64,000 bases of DNA, taken from positions 6,522,087-6,586,086 of the forward strand of contig JABACO010000006.1 in the NCBI GenBank assembly GCA_013339895.1, read 5' to 3'. The stretch is from Ephydatia muelleri. Its lineage: Eukaryota > Porifera > Demospongiae > Spongillida > Spongillidae. The translations under genes and the position numbers were made by a program. The notes beneath the pieces are model-generated. The model worked only from the letters and a program-made list of their open reading frames with translations, searched no databases and was not told where the DNA came from. Shown piece after piece: positions 43,701-55,810 of this stretch (position 1 is its first letter; each line of letters opens with the position of its first letter).

Positions 43701-44599
43701 ACTTAATATTTAGCCCACAGCAATTGGTCGAACATCAGGTTGGCACCCCTATAGTATGACACCAAAGATGTGGCTGAAAATTTGTAAAAAGCTCAGGATA
43801 AGAGATGAGTGTTTTCGACTCTGGATTGGAATGCGAGTGAAAAGTTGACCTAGTTTGTGTGCCTTAAACCCTAAGGGGCCTTTGGCCCCACCCTACGGGG
43901 GCCTTTGGCCCCACCCTAGTTACTTATTCCCTAGTTGATGCTCCATCTGTGGTAGTGAAGAGGATGTCTGGGGAACCCTGGCCCTGAACTTACCACTGCC
44001 GTTGTGTTGGGGCTGGACTCAAAGAGTGCCTATCCACTAGCTCCTCAAGTTTGGTTGCCATCACCCTCTGAGCCCTACACATCTCATCCAGCTTGGAGAG
44101 AATCTGCTGCATTATGACCTAAAGTATGAATGTTTATTCTGATATGATTTTGCGTACATTTAGAAACGAGTATGTAAGAAAACAATTACATCATCTGTCT
44201 TCTGATTCTGTGTGTATAATATATGTTTTGTCCAATGTTACAAATATGAATGCAAGTAACATACTGTATCAGTTTCCACGTGAACTCATAACACTTTGCA
44301 GCCCTTTACCTGAAGGAATCAGTAACACATAATTAGTAATGTAACCAGTACTGATATATGTGCATCTAACCTGGTGTCACAGCTTGAGCTAAGACATCCT
44401 TTCTGGATATCTCAACTGAATCCTGCAAATTACGGTGCAATAAATATATAAATAATACAACATAGCATCTAGCACACCTCGGTACAAAACTTGTTTTCCT
44501 TGTTGCTAGTTGATGGGTGATCAAGCTGCTGCTGATATATATTCAAATGTCATTACTAAAAAGTTTTAACTTAGAAACCCATATAATCAAATATAATCC
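43701..44599. other. Stretch without a recognised gene
   Basis: Apart from a 24-bp tandem duplication (GGGCCTTTGGCCCCACCCTA-type) at about 43,876-43,918, I see nothing here. Confidence 0.45.
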
Positions 44600-45060
44600 T
44601 TAACGAGAGGGGTTGGAGGCAAAAGTTGATGCAGCATTCCCCCTCTGAATGGTTTGCAGAAGGTATGCAAAAGAGCTTTTGTTACCAGTGCTGTTCACAA
44701 TGTGGCAAGAAAGACATGGAGCAAGGGCCAGGTGAAGTAAGTACTGTACTTCTGGATCTGGTTTTGGTCGGCCTAGTTTACTGCTGCTGCACATACTTCA
44801 GAGGATGAGCCTGGATAGTTGGGAAGGGACAAAAGTGTCTACACAAGTTGCAATCCAAACCAATAGTTGACCAAGGAACCATAGTGATACCATTGGGACG
44901 CTTACCATCTGCACAATCAAGACCAGTGGGTTCAAACCGAGAAGGAACATTGGCAGAGGACATTGCCCTGTGCAGAATGTAATTTAACATGGTATGGCTG
45001 AAGTGGCAATGATCGCTGCAACTGCAACTGAGGCCATGCATAATTGATATTTAAATGCTC
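44600..45060 (-). mobile_element. Non-LTR retrotransposon fragment, C-terminal region
   Basis: The minus strand encodes HTMLNYILHRAMSSANVPSR and GLDCADGKRPNGITMVPW, followed by HFCPF, and at its end LLQTIQRGNAAS before a stop. The DGKRP.GITMVPW and IQRGNAAS motifs are characteristic of the C-terminal domain of the RT family seen at 43,318. About half of the domain between them has been deleted. Confidence 0.75.
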
Positions 45061-45182
45061 ACATCAAATGCTTCATCATCTATACTGTAAAGTGGAAGCT
45101 CACAGACACATAAAGTGTGGTGAACGTAGCTGACTCCACACTATGGCATTGTCAATTTCAAGCATACTTGGAGCATTCTGAT

Positions 45183-45905
45183 TGATGAGGTGAGGACTGA
45201 CCAGAGTGATGAGGTGAGGACTGACCAGAGTGATGAGGGAGGACTGTCTGGAGTGATGGGAGGACTGACCAGAGTGATGAGGGAGGACTGACCAGAGTGA
45301 TGAGGGAGGACTGACCAGAGTGATGAGGTGAGGACTGACCAGAGTGATGAGGTGAGGACTGTCTGGAGTGATGAGGTGAGGACTGTCCAGAGTGATGAGG
45401 TGAGGACTGTCCGGAATGATGAGGGAGGACTGACCAGAGTGATGAGGGAGGACTGTCTGGAGTGATGAGGGAGGACTGACCAGAGTGATGAGGTGAGGAC
45501 TGACCAGAGTGATGAGGGAGGACTGTCCGGAGTGATGAGGGAGGACTGACCAGAGTGATGAGGGAGGACTGTCCAGAGTGATGAGATGAGGACTGACCAG
45601 AGTGATGAGGTGAGGACTGTCCGGAGTGATGAGGGAGGACTGACCAGAGTGATGAGGGAGGGCTGTCCAGAGTGATGAGGTGAGGACTGTCCAGAGTGAT
45701 GAGGTGAGGACTGTCCGGAGTGATGAGGTGAGGACTGTCCGGAGTGATGAGGTGAGGACTGTCCGGAGTGATGAGGTGAGGACTGTCCGGAGTGATGAGG
45801 TGAGGACTGTCCGGAGTGATGAGGTGAGGACTGTCCGGAGTGATGAGGTGAGGACTGTCCGGAGTGATGAGGTGAGGACTGTCCGGAGTGATGAGGTAAG
45901 GACTG
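45183..45905. repeat. 24-bp minisatellite
   Basis: About 30 copies of a 24-bp unit with core GAGTGATGAGGTGAGGACTG, with variants TCCGGA, ACCAGA and TCTGGA at one end and a GAGGGAGG variant. The most regular block is at 45,680-45,890. Each GAGGTGAGG matches a 5-prime splice site. All long frames through it are artefacts. Confidence 0.96.
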
Positions 45906-46229
45906 ATGAGGTGGCATATGACCACATGATGACTGGTGTTCAGAGGATGGAACATCTTAAGGTGTGCTCCATTCACAGTCAGAAGAATTTGCAACAGACT
46001 GTAAGGAATAAGATCCTTTGCTGAGCTTTGCAGTTATAATGTATGGCCCAACCCATTTTGGGTCCAATTTTCCTCCCTCTTTTTTCGAAGAAAGTCCTTT
46101 TTAACCACCTTAACACCAATTTCAAATGTTGTGGCTCTAGCGTGTTTGGCATCATACTGCTGCTTTTGCTTAGCCTAGGAACAAAAGTGTACATGATGCT
46201 AATTATGTATACTTATAATTAAAAAATAA

Positions 46230-46715
46230 AACACACAACTAGCAATGTAGAGGCACACACAACTAGGCACACACCACTACCAAAATAAAGGACACATGCT
46301 TTAAAAGCACTGAGGCACAACTAGCAATGCAGAGGCACACACAACTAGCAATGCAGACAACTAGCAATGCAGGCACACACAACTACCAATGCAGAGGCAC
46401 ACAGAGCTAGAAATGCAGAGGCACACACAACTAGCAATACACTGGTGCACAAAATGCAGGGCAGAGACACACAGCTAGCAATGCAGAGGCACACACAACT
46501 AGCAATAAAGAGGCACACACAACTAGCAATACAGAGGCACACACAACTAGCAATACACTGATGCACAAGAAGCAATGCAGAGACACACACAACTAGCAAA
46601 GCAGAGGCACAAGCAAGTAGCAATGCAGAGGCACACACAACTAGTACTGCAGAGGCACAAACAAGTAGCAATGCAGAGAGGCACACACAACTAGCAATGC
46701 AGGGGCACACATATC
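46230..46715. repeat. About 22-26-bp minisatellite
   Basis: Some 18 irregular copies of AGCAATGCAGAGGCACACAC followed by AACT, with units of varying length. Non-coding. Confidence 0.9.
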
Positions 46716-46766
46716 TATTGTTACACACAGGCCATTAACAATATAATTGCCTCGCCTGTTGTTAAC

Positions 46767-48543
46767 TAGCTTTCGTATCGCTAGCATTTTGTCGATACAT
46801 GATTATCGATATTCGAGTGTCATTCTGGTTGTGACGGTCCGAGCTGGAAGCGCCTGCGCGTCAGGGGTCAAGGTAGGCTAAATAAAGTATAATTATTATA
46901 GCCACCAGGATACAACTCTTTTTCTCCACTTACAAATACAACACACACTGTTTAAATAGTCCTATGTCCGAATCCTATTGGATCCGAATCCCAATGATGC
47001 TATTGGACGGATCACTTCTTTTAGATTTTGGTAGCGTATGGCCTGCCCGCCTTGTTCGTTCTGTGACGTATCTTCGTTCCGTGACGTCACTTCCGTGAAG
47101 TCCGTCACACTGGTGATATACGATATGCGACGCACCTATTATATAATGCTGCATGCATATTAACTGGCAAAAATATTGCATGCGCCTCGATTTCGGAAAC
47201 GATCGACTAGTGTAAACATGCCCAACTTTATTATTCCGCGTCATGCAGCCGTTGTAAGTAGACAGCGTGCCAGTGCAATCAAATGATACCATTCTTTATA
47301 TATTATGATTCAGAAGATCAGTGTCGAACTTTAATTTTGAGTTCCAAGTTTCCATTAAAACTTAAAAATAAGCATGCATCAGCTAGGTCCCAAGACATGG
47401 AAAGTCTCTCCCTTGTGTATAGCCGACCTAGTTTTGAGAACACACGCTCACTGGGAGCAGAACTGGCAGGTATAGCTACAATCTCCTTTGCCACCACACT
47501 GAACAATGAAACTCTTTTTCATTCTTCTTCAAGGACAGCCCTCAATTGGTAGTGACTCCTACTCATTTCTTCACTGATGGTTGTGTGTTCCTGTTGATTG
47601 ACATGGTGGGAAGATGATGATGATGATGATGATTATGATCTTAATAATAAATCTGAGCAGAACTTTCTGCTTTTTACGTTGTGGTTGAGTATCAGTGGGT
47701 GTATATATATAGTCTTCTGCTTGTTAGAATGCTGGTTCAGATGCATGTGATGGAGGTTGTATGTGTGTGATGTTTGTCTTCAAAGGTTGAGAAGAGCCTA
47801 GGTAGTTGTAGCCAGTGGAGCAGACAACGCCTCCCAATTCAATACAGCATCATTGCTGAGTTTCCTTTCCAAATGTTTTTGGCTTCGTAAAATAACGCCA
47901 AACAAAACATGTACCGTTTAAAGGCTGCCCACTTCTCTACTTGGGAGTTAACGTCTGTTTATTCCTAGGCTCAGTTCGCTCAGAGCTTTCCTGCTGCCAT
48001 TGGTGACAGTCACTTACAATATTAAGCAATTGTCTAAAATCGCTCAAATTGACAACAGTACTTGAATAGATGTCCCCTTGATCAGTGTACCACGGTTCAA
48101 AGTACTTCCGTCTGGATCTCCTGTCATCCAGTGAACCTGCCATTTACCTCCATGCTGGCCAGGAGGTGGTATTTTGACTATTTTAGCCGGCAGGTGTACC
48201 TTCTTCTTTTCATCTGCAAAGAAGGATAGTTCCCACTTATACAGATCCATCAAAGACGCTTGGACAGTGTACAACAGATCCTTGTCAAGACTGAAGTGCG
48301 TTCACGGTACCTATAAATAACAGCACGTCCGAAAGTGATGCGCACATGACTTTAATAAATTTATTTAATTTCAACTGATATTGCATTATTTATATGTTGA
48401 GCAAGGCACTACACGTGTATCGAACTATTGCTATGGCTCTTTTATCGATACAGGTATTAACCGATATTTGATACTCGAACATCGATATATTGGTGATAAT
48501 CGATAAAAATCCGACAATCTTTATTATTCGATACGAAGGCCTA
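46767..48543 (-). mobile_element. Degraded hAT transposon
   Basis: The left boundary TAGCTTTCGTATCG and the inverted right boundary TAGGCCTTCGTATCG, both followed by related GTCGATA/TTATCGAT/TCGAG blocks, look like diverged terminal repeats. I could not find matching 8-bp duplications. At 47,318-47,506 the minus strand encodes VAIPASSAPSERVFSKLGRL and RLSMS...ACLFLSFN, the hATC dimerisation domain. A second minus-strand frame at 47,937-48,274 (VHLPAKIVKIPPPGQHGGKW) is unrecognised. The transposase is truncated. Confidence 0.6.
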
Positions 48544-49865
48544 CCGGCTGTGCATTAATCAGAAAACCGATCGATTTTTTACTCCATCAGGTCAAACGTT
48601 ATTCCCATTTAAAACCTTTGCCTACATTTGCTAACACCCGGTATAATCCGCTCACTGCTGTATCTCTTGAGCTAGCTCTCACCATTATTCACAGTTTTAT
48701 TAATTGTACATGGAATGACGCAATGATATACTTTTATTAATAAATTATGTGCAGTAGAAATTAATTTTCTTGTCTTGATTTTAGTTAATTAGGAATAGTT
48801 TATGGTATAATTTTACAAAGTGCACATATAATCAGACCAATTTATTATAAATTCCAAACGTGTTTAAAAATCAATTTGAAAAAAAAAACAAAAACAAAGG
48901 TGACCGGGGCCATTTCTGCATATGCAATAATTGTGATCAGTTTTCTTGTACAGCTGTTCAACGATCGTAGCTGTTCAAGGAGCATGTCATGACACGTCCC
49001 TGCACCGAGAATGTAGACTGCATCGCTAGGTGTGCCGTACCACTGCGGATTTTGGATACAGTGCAGCTATTCGAGTCAAGCAAAATACTGGTCTCGTTCC
49101 CAGACCCTTATTCCCACAGCGGCGGATGGATTACATCACCGCTACGCGGAAAGAGTTAAGCTTAAATTCCGTCGCAGGGTTAGATTTGTCTCACGACTTA
49201 CTAACTGGTAATGGTGTATTCATCACTACAAGGAATTGGCAAAACGGATTACATTATTTTTAAACGGCAACATCGTAGACTTTGAATTGATGGCCTTACG
49301 AGCAGCGTCGGCGGAATGATCATAAGAGCTGCGATCAGAGCTAGTCGTTTCTGGATTCTAGATGATTTTCCTTGCACGTGTAGCTGTATGGCTCTTGAAT
49401 GTTGCCTTGTGATGATGATGGTGGAGGAACTACATGGCTTAAATACTAGCACAATGAGGAAATATAATTGAGAAAATAGAAATCAATGCTGCTTTCCCTG
49501 ACTTGTCTGCTTCGGCGTTCCTTTAAATGAAGCCTAAGAAATCAAATTTGTGAGAACTGTTTGCAAAAAACGGAAGCCATTCAGCATGCTATAATGATTA
49601 ATGTTCCTCCTTTGCTATTCCATCTTTATAGACATTAGCCAGTCCTCCTATAAGCCATTTCTTTAGGCCGACATCTATGGCAGGCTCAGGCTTATTAACA
49701 TTGATCAACTATATCGCCAAAGCAATCTGGTTAACTGCTCTATTCGCACTAGTACTTATCAGTCAGCTACTTTAATATTTTCCCATTTGTCAGTTATTGT
49801 CCCTTGAAAATAGCATGATTTGATGAACTCACATTGCCACTGAAAGGACTTGTGAATGTGACAGA
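48544..49865. other. Stretch without a recognised gene
   Basis: No coding region is supported. A motif at about 49,090 (GGTCTCGTTCCCAGACCC) resembles the arms of the inverted repeat at 376-442. Confidence 0.45.
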
Positions 49866-50049
49866 CACTGCGCCACAGCATTTAGTATGCAGAGCTGTGC
49901 AGAGTCTGCATATCAACCATATGCAGATGAGTATCATTGAAGTGTTCATATGCAGACGTCTGCATATGAACACTTCAATGATACTCATCTGCATATGGTT
50001 GATATGCAGACTCTGCACAGCTCTGCATACTAAATGCTGTGGCGCAGTG
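49866..50049. mobile_element. Perfect 184-bp palindrome, foldback MITE of CACTA type
   Basis: Two 92-bp arms (49,866-49,957 and 49,958-50,049) are exact reverse complements with no spacer. The outer ends are CACTGCGCCACAGC, and the element is flanked on both sides by AGA (49,863-49,865 and 50,050-50,052). CACT ends and a 3-bp duplication fit the CACTA/EnSpm (CMC) group. The interior contains repeated CTGCATATG motifs and no transposase. Both strands read identically, so the same 61-residue frame appears on each. Transcribed RNA would form a 92-bp hairpin. Confidence 0.85.
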
Positions 50050-50479
50050 AGAATTATTAGGTTATTATTAAACAACTTGTGAGAAGACCAATTCCAAATT
50101 GCATTGATGATAAAAATTTCTTTCATGGGGCTAATATGTCATTAGCATAATGACCAGTCTGCACGAAGGTAAGGAAACTCCCAGAAATAAAGCGTCATAA
50201 CAGTACGGCTGCATATGCATATTGTATTTAGAGAAGGTCTGCATATCTGCATCCCGGCCATCTGATTCGCAACCTATCAGCACCATGCGAGTGTCTCGCG
50301 TGTAAAACAGTGGTACTCGTGTGTTATCACTCGCCACGCACACACAAGTTACACAAGCACAATGCTTGAGCTTTGTAACACATGTGACAAATGATTTAAC
50401 GCCCAGAGAAAATCAAAAAGGTATATAGCTTTTTAAGTGTATGCCACTACGTATGCTGGAAAAAACTGCACTTAGTATA

Positions 50480-53400
50480 ATTTTAGTAATTTGCTTTCCT
50501 TGTAGGTTGTTATACATTCAATGTGAAAATGAGAGGAAGCGGATTCTTCATGGATGTCGTGTGCCCCCAACATCAGGTCACTTAGGCTTGACAAAAACAT
50601 TGTACCACTTGTGGCACGGTTACGTAAAGGATGTTTCAAAATGGTACGTTTAGTTAGTTTTATTCATTCTATGTACATGTATGTAGATTGCCACTTGTAA
50701 TATCTGCCAAAGAATCAACCGCAAGATGACCACTGGTGCACCTGAGTTGCATCCTATGCTTGTTAAATCACCATGGTATCATATTGGGATCGATTTTGTT
50801 TGCCCATTATCACCTGCAGCTGATGATGACAGTCAATATATTTTCACAATGGCTGACTACTTTACAAAGTGGGTAGATGCTGTTCCCACTGTGGATAAGT
50901 CTGCGTGTACGGTGGCCATGGTACTCTTTAAGGTACTTTGCATATGAATAATGTATATAATATATTAAAATTTCTGACAGATTTTCATGAGGATGGGATT
51001 GCGAAGGTAATCACATCTGAGTGTTTAATAATAAATTGGACCATGAAACTTCTGAGTATTGAGCATTGACTAACAACTCCATACCATCCACAGGTAATCA
51101 TTAAAGTAATTGCATCCATAGCCCAGAATGATTGCCCTTTGGTTTTGTGTGCTAAAATTAATTCAATGAACTTTCCAATAATAATAATATTGCAAGCAAT
51201 CAAAATTTATAACAAAGATTAGAATACATGTAACTATATACACAGACAGGTACGGTTCTACACTCTTCGGAGAATGGCTCTGGCATTTGCTCTAATTAAG
51301 CAAATGCTTAAGTTGGAGAACAGGTCGAAAGAAGCCTGTGACTTTGGCAGGACTTGTGGATTGCAAGCCGAGCAGCAACTTGTGCTAAAAACAATGAAGC
51401 CTCTTTACCCCAAGCCCCATAGGAATCAACTGCTAGAGGGGTTGAGACCCACCCTAGAGCTGAACACTTTTCATTGTTGGCCTGGTGTTTCCTGCTCTCC
51501 ATTGCCTCAAGCACTGCACCAAACGTTGCTCCCACTTCCATTGGGAACATAAAAACTTGATAGGTAGTTAATCATAAAAGATGCATTGCTTTGTACATGT
51601 ATGTCTAGATAAATATATAATGCTCTATGTAAGAGAAGAGTGGATTATTTGGTTTCACTGTCTCAAGTGTTTGGCATAAAGGAGTGGTTAATACAAAAAG
51701 ACATCACTAGAGTTCATATGTATGGGGATATAAGAAAGAGACACTGAATAATCAACGTGGTGTGTGCATCATCAGTTGTATACAGTTACATTGTGCTATC
51801 TTCAGTTGCATGGCACTTATGATCAGTTGCATGGTGGCTCTACTAACCATACTGCGCAGAGTCAAATATTAATCATTATTAATTATTTCAACAAGTTCAT
51901 TGATCTGATGTACCTATGATAAATATAAATACAATTTAGGTGTGATTTCAATTACGCTACATTTTTTTGTACACTTTACTGAAGGCAAATGGGCTGGATG
52001 AACGCTTTAATCAGACTATTCAGACCATATTGGTGGAATACTGCCATGCAACATTTAGACTCATGTGTATTTGCATACAATACTTCTAGAATAATTCTAC
52101 CAAATTCACACCTTTTCAGGCATAGAGCTGTTCTGCCAATTGACATAGATATATGCCAGGACATTGGTGTGAAGCTTTGTCAAGTATCAATAATGAACTA
52201 GAATATTTAGAGGACTCAGAAGAAAAAGTCTTGACAAATAATATTGCTATCCTTGAAGAAGGTAAGTTGAACATTTTACAAGCCCAAAGAAAGAACTACA
52301 TGACAAAATACATGCTAATCATCATAGCTACTCCATTCGCACCAAAGTACTTTTAAACGACTTCGAAAACTAAGGGAGGAAAGCTGCTGATTAGATGGAA
52401 AGGACCATATACAATTTTTAAGCTTCTTGGTCGTGGTACCTACATGCTATGTGGTACAAACTCAAATACAGACACAGTGCAAGCACTTGCGAGCTATATA
52501 AAGCCATACATTTCAGAATCCAAAACTGAAAATTCTGTCAGTCAGCAACAACAAAAACTATCTGTTAAAAACAACTGGTGCTCAGCTATTTGTGCACACA
52601 GCTAAGGAGATGAAGAAAAAACAGATAATCCTAAATTCTTCCAAATGTATGCTGCATTGTTGTTCCCATGACTCGACAGCAATGAAGCATAAAGCAATGT
52701 TGTCAAAGCACTCAACAACTAATAACCTAAAGCCAGTCATTTTGAAGCACTTCACAGCTGAACAAACTTGTATGTGACAGTAAACAGGAGTTGATACAGC
52801 CATGTACAACTGGGGAGGAAATGATTGAAAGAGAGTCAAAAGTAATAAAGCATGACATGTTCTCCATCTTCTATATCTTCATCAATCATAATCAGCTCTG
52901 AGGTGAGTGTTAATTAATGGAGGGGGACCTAAATGGGGCCAATTTCATCAGATTGAATAGTTTTGTAAATTTTAAGGGCTGTATGCATGCGCATGAGTTG
53001 ACAAAGCTTTGTATGACAGCGTAAAATGCATGGTATATTCTTATTTTTTGTTGCAAGATACTTCTGAAAACAATGGAAGTACATACTGGATAAAAAACCT
53101 TGGTTTGTCTCACAAAGATGAGTTGGAGCTTGTTAGTAATAATGAATGGCTGTCAGACACACACATTATTGCTGCAATGAAATTACTGCAAGAACAGTAT
53201 CCTGATCAAAATGGCTTATCTAACCCAATTCAGCTATCAGCAGATTACATATGGAAATCTAATGGCTTTGATAACTTCGTTTAAAATATTAATGTTTCCA
53301 AACAGCATTGGGTGTGTTTCTAACATTAATTGTTTTCCTCACACAGTTGATGTATTCGACTCGATTGGTGGTTTTTCTGTAAACTCCACTTCTCTGAAAA

Positions 53401-53830
53401 ATCAAATTGCTACAATTTTGAGAACACCTACAAACAATAAACTTTATTGATGTTCAAACTCAGATAGGTGCGGCCTTTTTGCTATAGCATTTGCAGTAGC
53501 TTTGTGCTCAGGAAAACATCCTCAATCAGAACAAAATGACAAATCATCTCCACAAGTGCTTCAGTGCAGGACAATTAAAATTTTTCCATCCATCATCTAG
53601 TAGGCAACGCACAGGAACGAAAATTCATATTTCTATACAAAAAACAGTTAAAGTTTATTGTACCTGCAGGCAGCCATGGGACAGTAAAAGGACACCATGC
53701 AGTGGTAACCTTGTGCAATGCAGTCAGTACAGAGTGGTACCATGCTGGGTGTGAGAGTGTCACAGAAAAGCTAATTGCATCAACTTGGACATGTAAACCC
53801 TGCAAAGAACTCACCACCTAAATGTTTTCA
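50480..53830 (+). mobile_element. Ginger1-type DNA transposon, degraded (integrase, GPY/F, Ulp1, PHD)
   Basis: The integrase zinc-binding part is at about 50,530-50,720 (GHLGLTKTLYH, then CNICQ) and the DDE core at about 50,770-51,100 (WYHIGIDFVCPL, YFTKWVDAVP, LTTPYHPQ), resuming at 51,985 with NGLDERFNQTIQ. A GPY/F module follows at about 52,360-52,480 (KGGKLLIRWKGPYTIF). Then comes a C48/Ulp1-like protease (53,090-53,540: LSDTHIIAAMKLLQEQ, VDVFDSIGG, RCGLFAIAFAVALCSG) and a PHD-like finger (53,655-53,815: CTCRQPWD, NLVQCSQ, CKPCKEL). Gypsy-like integrase plus Ulp1 and PHD is the domain set reported for Ginger1 transposons. Stops, frameshifts and a LINE insertion make it dead. Its termini were not identified. 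Confidence 0.75.
51250..51555 (-). mobile_element. LINE fragment nested in the Ginger1 integrase
   Basis: The minus strand encodes RKHQANNEKCSALGWVSTPL, AVDSYGAWGKEASLFLAQVA and ARLAIHKSC, then in another frame LNLSICLIRANARAIL before a stop. This is the C-terminal end of the RT family found at 18,300 and 44,600. It lies between the HPQ and NGLDERFN halves of the integrase core, so it inserted after the Ginger copy. Confidence 0.75.
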
Positions 53831-54015
53831 TTTCATTTATCTATGTATTTATGTAAGAAACATGTTTCATGTGATTTTGAATTTGAGATGCAATGTGTAG
53901 CTACACTACAAATATGTTTACAGAGCATCTGAAGAGGACCAATTAGGCAAAGTGTTCTTCCATGCCAAACTAAGGGGAAACTAGATTTTGCATGTCATGT
54001 AATTAAGGAAAAGAA

Positions 54016-54046
<31 letters not shown>

Positions 54047-54289
54047 TGAAGCAATTTTTTCAAGGGGGACCATTTACTTCACCTGCAAAAAAGGGGGACT
54101 ACATCATTCACAAGGGGACCACTGGTACCCCCGGACCATTTCTTGATGAAATATTTAGTCCTAGGGGACCTTATTGTGCTGGACCCCATGACAGCTCCTC
54201 TGATGCCTTTGAATGTACCATTTGTATTTCTTTCCAATCCAGCTTGATGTGTTTTAACCAATTTCTTTCCTAATAGACTGGGACCCTTT
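53831..54289. other. Non-coding stretch with a 28-base G run
   Basis: An uninterrupted run of 28 G is at 54,019-54,046. It is followed by a stretch repeating GGGGACC at short intervals (54,064-54,175). The open frame through it is rich in Gly/Pro and matches no family I can name. Confidence 0.5.
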
Positions 54290-54990
54290 CTATGTACAAC
54301 ATAAACCTTCAGGCTGCACTGAGAACCATACTCTATCTTAACTGGTATGGTACCCTTAACTGCTATAAGCTCACCAGTGTGTCCTCAAAAGAGCAGTTGT
54401 CGATTGGCAAACACTGTGAGGAAATAACTGTTGTTGGAATGATCAACACTGCTGCTCCAGTATCCAGTTCCATGACTGCCTCCTTCACTCTCACTGGTAT
54501 GGGTGATGACAAGGGTTTCTGGTGGACATACACAGTATTCAAAACATCCACTGATCCAACACACTCTTCATCTGCATCAATACACATTTCCCCCTTGCTC
54601 TCATGTTTCTCGGTATGCCCACTACTGCTAGAGCCACGGTTTCCTTGAGGACACACTCTAGCTACATGCCCTGGTACCAAATCTAAAACACACAATCTTC
54701 TTATAGAGGCCAGCATCACCATTATCAGAGCTTTGCCTATTAGTGGGCACTTTATGACCTACACTACCCTATTTTCCTGAGAGTCTTCTAATTTCCCTAT
54801 GGGGCCATGCCAACTGTTCACATGAATTCTTCTTTCCTTCTCAATCCCCTGAGCTATTTCGAAAGCCTTACTAAGAGTCAAATCTGAGTTTAGTTTAATG
54901 GCCTCCCTTCTTAATATTAATCCAAATCAATTAACAAGTAATGAACAAGCTGCACTTTAAATACCACCTTTGGATCTTAGCTTCGCAGCT
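54290..54990 (-). mobile_element. LTR retrotransposon gag-protease fragment (Gypsy-like)
   Basis: Read on the minus strand, an N-terminal block (AIKLNSDLTLSKAFEIAQGI-like, with stops) is followed by a zinc-knuckle remnant (GHVARVCPQG) and then VKEAVMELDTGAAVLIIP, the active-site region of a retropepsin (DTGA). This order, gag C-terminus, knuckle, then protease, is that of a Gypsy-type element. Frames are broken and no LTR was recognised. Confidence 0.6.
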
Positions 54991-55459
54991 GCAATTTAAG
55001 GTTAGCACTCACACTTTGATATCAAAAGAAACAGGGCTATTTAAGGCTCATGGATAACTGATTTGGACTTTTCTATTCTGGCTTTCTGTTGGATCAACTT
55101 GGATGGCTATGGCTGCGGCTGCAATTCCTGTTCCAGTTGTGTATCCTTTGCTCGTGCAGAAGAGGGATGCATCTTGTCCAAAGGAAGGGATGTCCAATGT
55201 GTAGGCGTGGAGATGTCCTAGGAAAGGTTGCAGGAAGGTCTCACCCCTACGAAAGGGAAGGTAATAATAATAAACTCCGGTGCACTCATTTTTATGATGC
55301 ATGCCATTATTTACTCAGGGAGTCACCTGCCCATAGAGGTGATTCTATGGCTCATCCACATGTGGTCAGTGAAGACACCTGTAGGAAAGGCGCAGGATTA
55401 ATTGGAGGCATATATCAGTACTGTAAAGTAAAATCAAAATTCGCATATTGCAGATAAGC

Positions 55460-55810
55460 AGTGCCACCACTGTGGACTGGTACAACTTTGTACGCGATAT
55501 TTGTGCAAAGTACTTTCTGGCTCATCCTGCTGGTGATTGGCGGGCCAGGGGCAGAAGTTGAAATCGATGAAAGCAAATTTGGGAAGCGAAAATACAACTG
55601 TGGCAGAGTTGTGGATGAACACTGGGTGTTTGGTGAGATTGAGAGAGGCAGCGGAAAGTGCTTTTTGGTGGAGGTGGAGAAGCGAGATGCTGCAACCTTG
55701 CTTCCCCTTATCTCCCAACATGTGCGGCTGGGAAGTACAGTTCTCAGTGACGAATGGAGCTCCGAAAACCAGCTGACAGCTACAACTGGAAACACCCACC
55801 AACCTGACAA
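55460..55810 (+). mobile_element. Merlin transposase fragment (ISXO2-like DDE domain)
   Basis: The plus strand encodes GGPGAEVEIDESKFGKRKYN, then RVVDEHWVFGEIERGSGKCF, VEKRDAATLLPLISQHV and GSTVLSDEW. The EIDESKFG and SDEW motifs contain the first two catalytic acidic residues of the ISXO2-like (IS1016/Merlin) domain. The chain ends before the third catalytic residue, and the N-terminus is separated by a stop near 55,455. It is therefore a truncated Merlin copy. Terminal repeats were not found. Confidence 0.75.

Noticed and set aside
43263..43706. Plus-strand ORF of 147 codons
   Set aside because: It is the shadow of the minus-strand reverse-transcriptase fragment, whose motifs are clear.
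45100..46024. Three overlapping minus-strand ORFs of 258-278 codons and a plus-strand repeat ORF
   Set aside because: All are frames through the 24-bp satellite, with no unique coding sequence.
49794..50126. Minus-strand ORF of 110 codons and plus-strand ORF of 82 codons with identical central protein
   Set aside because: The identical frames on both strands are a direct result of the perfect palindrome and carry no family signature.
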